Source: Oscillospiraceae bacterium
Lineage (GTDB): Bacteria > Bacillota > Clostridia > Oscillospirales > JAAYXM01
DNA: 54,364 nucleotides
NCBI GenBank assembly: GCA_017409405.1
Contig: JAFQSU010000025.1
Span: 1 to 54,364, forward strand
Reading direction: 5' to 3'
Shown here piece by piece: positions 50,307 through 54,364 of the stretch; the stretch's first letter is position 1; every line of letters starts with the position of its first letter. Made by a program: the position numbers and the translations under genes. Under the pieces are notes generated by a model, which saw only the letters and a list, made by a program, of their open reading frames with translations, did not search any database and was not told the DNA's origin.

Positions 50307-51698
50307 ATGTCTTTCCGAATAGTGCTTCTGTGCTGCGTTTCTGCTTTTGTTCTGATTCTGCTCAGCGGAACATTTATAATCACCAGAATTGAGAACTCAA
50401 CAGAAGCAGTAAAGCATGCAGAGCTTACAGCAGCGGCGTCCGAATATTCGGCGTCGCTTTCAGTTAATGGAATAAAATACAGGTTAAATGTACCTCAGAA
50501 TTTTTCGGGCACCAACCGCCGTGTAATAGTAACGGACAAAAATCTGCATATTGTTTTTGACAGCTATGATATCGAAAACAATGAGGGAAAGAACATCTTT
50601 TTATCCCCTGCGATAAGTGCAATTTACGGTGACGAATATTTTGATTTTAAGTCATCCAACCTGATAATGGAAAGCTCGGTTGCTTCTCCCGTAATTTCTG
50701 ACGGCGAAATAATCGGAACTGTATGTATATTTGAAACAGATCTCAGCCTCAAGCATGTGTTCAATGCATTTAAAACTGCGGTAGTTACTATTGACATACT
50801 TATAATAATAGTGTTGATACTCCTTGCCATAGCAATAGTTTCGGTGCTGATGGTCAGAATATCGAGAATACTGAACTCCGTAAGGAAGACACAGGAGGGT
50901 GAAGTTATCGAAAAAATCCCTGTCAACTACCACGATGAGATGACTCCGATTATCACCGAAATCAACGACATATACGAAAGGCTCGAATATACCCAGCAAA
51001 TGCGGCAGGTTTTTGTATCGGATGCATCGCATGAGCTTCGCACTCCCCTTGCCGCAATACGTCTGCTGTGCGAATCAATAACGCAGACAGAAAATGTTGA
51101 TGCCGAAACCACCCGCGAATTTATGGAGGATATAATCCTCGAGGTTGACAGAATGTCACATACGGCAGAAAAGCTCCTTGTCCTGTCGAGACTTGACAGC
51201 GGCAGTCGCACAGTCTTTGCTCCGATTTCTCTTTCGGATGTCGTACATAAGCTCATCACAGCCTTCGAGCCCATAGCTGAAGCGAAAAGTGTCACTATAG
51301 AAAGCTATATCGAGGACGACTGCATTATTTCAGGTGACACCGAAGGCACAAACCAGATTGTCGGAAACTTAATCGACAATGCTATAAAATATAACAATAT
51401 TGGCGGAACGCTTCGTATATATCTGTTTACAAAAAAAGACAACTGCGTATTTATAACCGATGACACAGGCATCGGTATTGCCCCCGAATTTCGCGAGCAC
51501 ATATTTGAAAGATTCTATCGCGTGGATAAATCACGAGAACACGACGGAAGAGGCGGCAGCGGTCTCGGCCTTGCTATTGTAAAACGCAATGTAGAAGCTC
51601 TGGGAGGCACGATTTCCGTGTCAGATTCAGTAAGCGGCGGAACCCGTTTCACCGTTGTCTTCCCCAGTCTTACTGCAGACGAGGAGGTTTATGACTGA
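50307..51698 (+). CDS. Membrane sensor histidine kinase
   Basis: 463 residues from the ATG at 50307: TM1 about 5-27, an extracytoplasmic sensor of about 130 residues with no known domain, TM2 about 157-183, a HAMP-like linker, HisKA with His242 in ASHELRTPLAAI, and HATPase with NLIDNAIKYN, DDTGIGI and GGSGLGLAIVK. The start is uncertain: the frame is open to 50196 inside the regulator gene, a TTG at 50253 follows GGGGAG without proper spacing, and the chosen ATG lacks a good site, so coupling to the regulator gene is likely. Its TGA overlaps the next ATG. Confidence 0.92.
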   Translation: MSFRIVLLCCVSAFVLILLSGTFIITRIENSTEAVKHAELTAAASEYSASLSVNGIKYRLNVPQNFSGTNRRVIVTDKNLHIVFDSYDIENNEGKNIFLSPAISAIYGDEYFDFKSSNLIMESSVASPVISDGEIIGTVCIFETDLSLKHVFNAFKTAVVTIDILIIIVLILLAIAIVSVLMVRISRILNSVRKTQEGEVIEKIPVNYHDEMTPIITEINDIYERLEYTQQMRQVFVSDASHELRTPLAAIRLLCESITQTENVDAETTREFMEDIILEVDRMSHTAEKLLVLSRLDSGSRTVFAPISLSDVVHKLITAFEPIAEAKSVTIESYIEDDCIISGDTEGTNQIVGNLIDNAIKYNNIGGTLRIYLFTKKDNCVFITDDTGIGIAPEFREHIFERFYRVDKSREHDGRGGSGLGLAIVKRNVEALGGTISVSDSVSGGTRFTVVFPSLTADEEVYD

Positions 51699-52570
51699 TG
51701 AAAAAATATCTTTTGTCATTGCTTATCTTACTCCTTTTTGTCTCCTGCACCGAAAACAACCGCGCAGGTAATGAGAGCTGTACGCTTCTTTATTTCGACA
51801 AAGCCCATGGACATTCAATAATATCAGTCTCAGAGGTCATAAACGCAGAATCACCGGAGGCTTCTGTAAAGGCTGCATTTAAAAGCCTTTCTGTCTCTCC
51901 GAAAAAAAATCTTAAACCCATAATTTCGCAAAGCGTAAAGCTTCTTGATGCATCAGTAGAAAACGGAATATGCAGACTTGAGCTTTCCCCGGGATACCAC
52001 AGGCTTTCTGCGGCATCAAAAACCATTTTCGATGCGTGCCTTACAAAAACTCTTTGCAGTTTTTCATTCGTTGACAGCATCGTTATCTCCTGCGAAAATG
52101 CTGATTATAAATTCAGCGAAAATGATTTTATCACAAACTCACCAAGAACGTATTATGATACATACTCCGTAAACCTCTATTTTTCAAGCAGTTCTTCTGA
52201 CGGACTGCTCTGCGATACCGAACAGATTTCTCTTGTTCCCGGGACAACACTTGAGCACGCTGTTATTTCAAGACTTCTCGAGGGGGCAGATTCCGATAAG
52301 ATGAAATCTGCCATTCCTCAGGGAACCGTTCTGAATAACGTATATGTCTCCGAGGGTATTTGCGTGATAGATTTTTCTGAGGCGTTTATAACCAATATAG
52401 GGCACTCCAAAGCAGAGGAAGGACTTGCTCTGTATTCAGTCGTAAATACAGTCACAGAGCTTCCGATGATTAACAGTGTCAAGATTCTTATTGACGGAAA
52501 CGAAGGTTACGGATACGCGTATTTTGACCTGTCGAAACCGTTTACGAATGATTCCGATTTTCTCGATTAA
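51698..52570 (+). CDS. Double GerMN-domain lipoprotein
   Basis: 290 residues. Lipoprotein signal peptide with lipobox LFVSC and Cys17. Two GerMN-like domains follow: about 30-150 (SPEASVKAAFKSL then GICRLELSPGYHRLS) and about 160-275 (YSVNLYFSSSSSDG, LLEGADSDKMKSAIPQGTVL, GICVIDFSEAFITN). GerMN domains occur in the spore germination protein GerM and in LpqB, a lipoprotein that binds sensor kinase MtrB. The ATG overlaps the kinase stop (TGATG), and GAGGAGG lies 10 bp upstream. It is followed by a strong terminator, so it is the last gene of the kinase operon. Confidence 0.88.
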   Translation: MKKYLLSLLILLLFVSCTENNRAGNESCTLLYFDKAHGHSIISVSEVINAESPEASVKAAFKSLSVSPKKNLKPIISQSVKLLDASVENGICRLELSPGYHRLSAASKTIFDACLTKTLCSFSFVDSIVISCENADYKFSENDFITNSPRTYYDTYSVNLYFSSSSSDGLLCDTEQISLVPGTTLEHAVISRLLEGADSDKMKSAIPQGTVLNNVYVSEGICVIDFSEAFITNIGHSKAEEGLALYSVVNTVTELPMINSVKILIDGNEGYGYAYFDLSKPFTNDSDFLD

Positions 52571-52574
52571 CACA

Positions 52575-52612
52575 AAAGGGAATGTAAAAAACTCGTTTTT
52601 TACATTCCCTTT
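52575..52612. terminator. Bidirectional terminator after the GerMN gene
   Basis: A 17-bp perfect stem (52575-52591 with 52596-52612) closed by the tetraloop CTCG. The stem itself is AAAGGG at the base and A-rich near the loop. Serves the convergent XRE gene as well. Confidence 0.85.
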
Positions 52613-52622
52613 AACCGACTAA

Positions 52623-52838
52623 TTATTTGGTACCGTTGGGCATGACTTTTAACTCGCACCCGAGCGCATCCGCAACCTTTATCAGCGTATCAAGCTGAGG
52701 AACAGTACGTTTACTCTCAAGACGCGAGATTGCAGGCTGGGCAAGCTCTGCCATTTCTGCCAGTTCAAGCTGCGTAATGCCCAATTTCTTTCTTCGCATA
52801 ATTAGATCATCTATTATTCTTTCAAACTTTACAGACAT
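52623..52838 (-). CDS. XRE-family transcriptional regulator
   Basis: 71-residue single-domain Cro/CI-type HTH protein: RRKKLGITQLELAEMAE then LAQPAISRLESKRTVPQLDTL, with conserved helix-3 contacts, ending in GCELKVMPNG. A short stand-alone HTH of this type can be an antitoxin, but no toxin gene sits beside it. CGGAGGAAA lies 8 bp before the ATG. It is divergent from the PPTase gene across 142 bp. Target unknown. Confidence 0.9.
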   Translation of the reverse strand: MSVKFERIIDDLIMRRKKLGITQLELAEMAELAQPAISRLESKRTVPQLDTLIKVADALGCELKVMPNGTK

Positions 52839-52870
52839 TTATTTTTCCTCCGAAATGACTTTGTGTTAGT

Positions 52871-52899
52871 ATTATAAATGATTTAACCTCCAATAACAA
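52871..52899 (-). promoter_or_regulatory. Promoter of the XRE gene
   Basis: Minus-strand TTGTTA (52894-52899) and TATAAT (52871-52876) with a 17-bp spacer, 33 bp before the ATG. Confidence 0.7.
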
Positions 52900-52980
52900 T
52901 ACCTTTGGAATTATTTTACTCACTGGATTTTTTTACAACGTCAGTTAACAATTCCGCAATCATCTGAAACGAGGTGTTTT

Positions 52981-53616
52981 ATGGACTTATATTTACTTGA
53001 TGTCTCCCCTCTTGAAAACAGTTCTGTTTTTAAGGCTTATTACGACAAATGCCCCACATACCGAAAATCGAAAATTGACGCATGCAAAAAGCACAGCTCA
53101 CGCATGCTTTCTCTCGGTGCCGAAATACTTATATCCCACGGTATGAAAAAAAACTCAATCACTGATTACAGCATACTCATTTCACGCACAGGCAAGCCTT
53201 ACGAGAAAGAAAGAAAAATCTACTTCAGCATTTCACATTCGGGTAAATATGCGGCGGCTGCGTTTTCAAATGCCGAAATCGGCGTCGATATTGAAGCAGC
53301 AAGAAATGTTGACCTTAAAATTGCGGAAAGATTTTTTGATAAAACCGAGCAGATGTATATAAATAACGCAGAAGAAAAAGAGCTTGAATTTTTAAAGCTC
53401 TGGACGAGAAAAGAGAGTATTCTCAAGGCTCACGGCACAGGGCTTTCCTATCCTCTTTCCATGTTCTTCGTAATTGATGACCCCGTCGAGCTTGACGGAG
53501 CATCTTACCATATCAATACATTTGCGGAAAATGATTATGTTGTTTCTGTGGCGCACCGTGAAGGTAAGAAGCTAATTTCCCCGGAAATTATTACTCTCAC
53601 ACCCTTTACAAGATAA
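52981..53616 (+). CDS. 4'-phosphopantetheinyl transferase (Sfp type)
   Basis: 211-residue enzyme that loads the phosphopantetheine arm of CoA onto acyl or peptidyl carrier proteins. Sfp-family motifs: GKPYEKERKIYFSISHSG near 64, AEIGVDIEAARN near 96 (metal aspartate and glutamate), and LWTRKESILKAHGTGL near 140 with the W-x-x-K-E-S signature. ACGAGGTG is 5 bp before the ATG. No carrier protein or NRPS/PKS gene lies in the window, so the client is unknown; the size is typical of the Sfp group rather than the smaller AcpS. Confidence 0.93.
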   Translation: MDLYLLDVSPLENSSVFKAYYDKCPTYRKSKIDACKKHSSRMLSLGAEILISHGMKKNSITDYSILISRTGKPYEKERKIYFSISHSGKYAAAAFSNAEIGVDIEAARNVDLKIAERFFDKTEQMYINNAEEKELEFLKLWTRKESILKAHGTGLSYPLSMFFVIDDPVELDGASYHINTFAENDYVVSVAHREGKKLISPEIITLTPFTR

Positions 53617-53620
53617 AAAT

Positions 53621-53654
53621 AAGAGGAAAACTCAGTTAAATGGGTTTTCCTCTT
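53621..53654. terminator. Bidirectional terminator after the PPTase gene
   Basis: Arms AAGAGGAAAAC (53621-53631) and GTTTTCCTCTT (53644-53654), with A-rich and T-rich flanks; convergent with the isomerase gene. Confidence 0.8.
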
Positions 53655-53661
53655 CTCTTTT

Positions 53662-54364
53662 TTACATTACCTCAATGCCGAGAATGTCGCAAAGGTCGCG
53701 GATTATCTGCGTATTATCGCCATAAGAAATTATGTAGTGCTGACACATGACGTTGTCGCAGAACTTCTCTGTGTCCGGAAGAAGGATTTCAAGCCCCGGA
53801 AGCTGTGGTGCAGGCTGAGTCCAGCCGCATTCCTCCCACTTTCTCGGAGTAATACCCTCGCCCGTTACCATATGCATATAGTATTTGCCGTTGGTATAGA
53901 CAAGACGGCACATTGTGAGCGCACCCGTCTTTACCTTAGATACATTGAGTATGCCCTCAGAAAGCTCACCGAATGCCGCAGGCATAACAGTTGTCTCTCC
54001 GTCTGTAATCTCTGCCGGAACATAGTCCGGAACACCTGCGAGAACACGGTCGGTAAAGAATTCATAGAACTCAAGATATGCGCCGCACTGACCCGTGAGA
54101 AGCTTTATCATCGTCTGTGTGACGTTGCCGAGGCTGTCATTTTCAGGGATTGTCGAAACACCGAGAACATCGGAAAGGAGCATAAATATCGGTGCAGGCG
54201 GAAAGCCTAAAAGCTTTTTCATACCGTCAACATCTTTGAGCGAGATAGCAAGATAGCCACGCTCTTTGATAAGAAACGCGATTGCGAGGAAGTATCCTGC
54301 CGCTTTCATCATCCCCTCTTTTTTTGCTTCCTTTAAAAACTTCCATTTTGACATATGCTCATCA
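53662..54364 (-). CDS. L-fucose isomerase-like protein, C-terminal part (cut by window end)
   Basis: The minus-strand frame stays open to the window edge (Asp-Glu-His before the first Met), so this is a 3' fragment of about 234 residues, not a short complete gene. It resembles the C-terminal half of the L-fucose/L-arabinose isomerase-like superfamily: LGVSTIPENDSLGNVTQTMI and LLTGQCGAYLEFYEFF (metal glutamate and aspartate region), then GEGITPRKWEECGW and CDNVMCQHYIISYGD. Full members are about 450-500 residues, so about half is missing. The substrate is not determined; fucose use would suit a gut bacterium. Confidence 0.78.
   Translation of the reverse strand, partial: DEHMSKWKFLKEAKKEGMMKAAGYFLAIAFLIKERGYLAISLKDVDGMKKLLGFPPAPIFMLLSDVLGVSTIPENDSLGNVTQTMIKLLTGQCGAYLEFYEFFTDRVLAGVPDYVPAEITDGETTVMPAAFGELSEGILNVSKVKTGALTMCRLVYTNGKYYMHMVTGEGITPRKWEECGWTQPAPQLPGLEILLPDTEKFCDNVMCQHYIISYGDNTQIIRDLCDILGIEVM

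Noticed and set aside
52623..52838. Toxin-antitoxin pair
   Set aside because: The HTH gene stands alone; the divergent neighbour is a complete phosphopantetheinyl transferase and not a toxin.

Overview
The window is chromosomal DNA from a Gram-positive anaerobe of class Clostridia, most likely an Oscillospirales/Ruminococcaceae-type gut bacterium. This is inferred from the gene set (whiA, rapZ, yvcK, ireB, darA, ricT, rny, ymdB, tmcAL, a DUF2383-like four-helix protein, RNase Y instead of RNase E, separate secD and secF), from strong AGGAGG ribosome binding sites, from 17-bp-spaced TTGACA/TATAAT promoters, and from a moderate GC content with very AT-rich intergenic gaps. I see no phage, insertion sequence, CRISPR array or rRNA. 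Almost everything is core housekeeping on a densely packed chromosome, and no gap between genes exceeds about 280 bp.

Layout. 1-5 kb (minus strand): TrkA/TrkH potassium uptake, a YgjV-like membrane protein, a DUF2383-like four-helix protein and a tRNA adenine methyltransferase. 5-8.7 kb (plus): RNase Y, YmdB and an Mre11/SbcD-type nuclease. 8.7-16.7 kb (minus): NrdR, a TIM-barrel epimerase, SecF/SecD, and an asparagine tRNA ligase - aspartate aminotransferase - adenylosuccinate lyase operon. 16.9-21.4 kb: DUF378 protein, acetate kinase, TmcAL, MurD and a small HPr/Crh-like protein. 21.5-31.1 kb (plus): mtaB-murB-rapZ-yvcK-whiA-dnaE-pfkA, a long run linking tRNA modification, peptidoglycan synthesis, carbon and envelope signalling, replication and glycolysis. 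31.2-32.9 kb (minus): an unknown four-TM protein, a small tautomerase and a five-tRNA operon (Val-Asp-Phe-Gly-Cys). 33.2-37.5 kb: IreB with an unknown partner, a MurJ/SpoVB-like flippase, Rpe and a LytR-CpsA-Psr protein. 37.7-41.5 kb (plus): a KDPG aldolase fused to a VOC-like domain, then ArgG-ArgH. 41.5-49.2 kb: a ROK repressor, a CBS pair protein, FemAB, alanine racemase, the c-di-AMP receptor DarA, HolB, RicT, and a convergent D-Ala-D-Ala carboxypeptidase. 49.3-54.4 kb: ComEA, a two-component system translationally coupled to a double-GerMN lipoprotein, an XRE regulator, an Sfp-type phosphopantetheinyl transferase and the 3' part of an L-fucose-isomerase-like gene cut by the window edge.

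How it fits together. Envelope genes (murB, murD, alr, femAB, dacF, flippase, lytR, the GerMN two-component triad) and their signalling genes (IreB, YvcK, RapZ, DarA) are unusually frequent here. I found no clear-cut new defence or mobile system. The best leads are: (i) a response regulator - histidine kinase - GerMN lipoprotein triad laid out like actinobacterial MtrA-MtrB-LpqB; (ii) an HPr-like protein that keeps the Ser46 region but lacks the His15 site (Crh-like), sitting divergently beside the rapZ-yvcK-whiA run; (iii) an IreB operon in which the usual ruvX neighbour is replaced by an unknown 100-residue protein; (iv) the aldolase-VOC fusion; and (v) structured, gene-free intergenic stretches at 32.2-32.5 and 36.3-36.5 kb. 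All functional statements come from reading motifs by eye; no database search was run.
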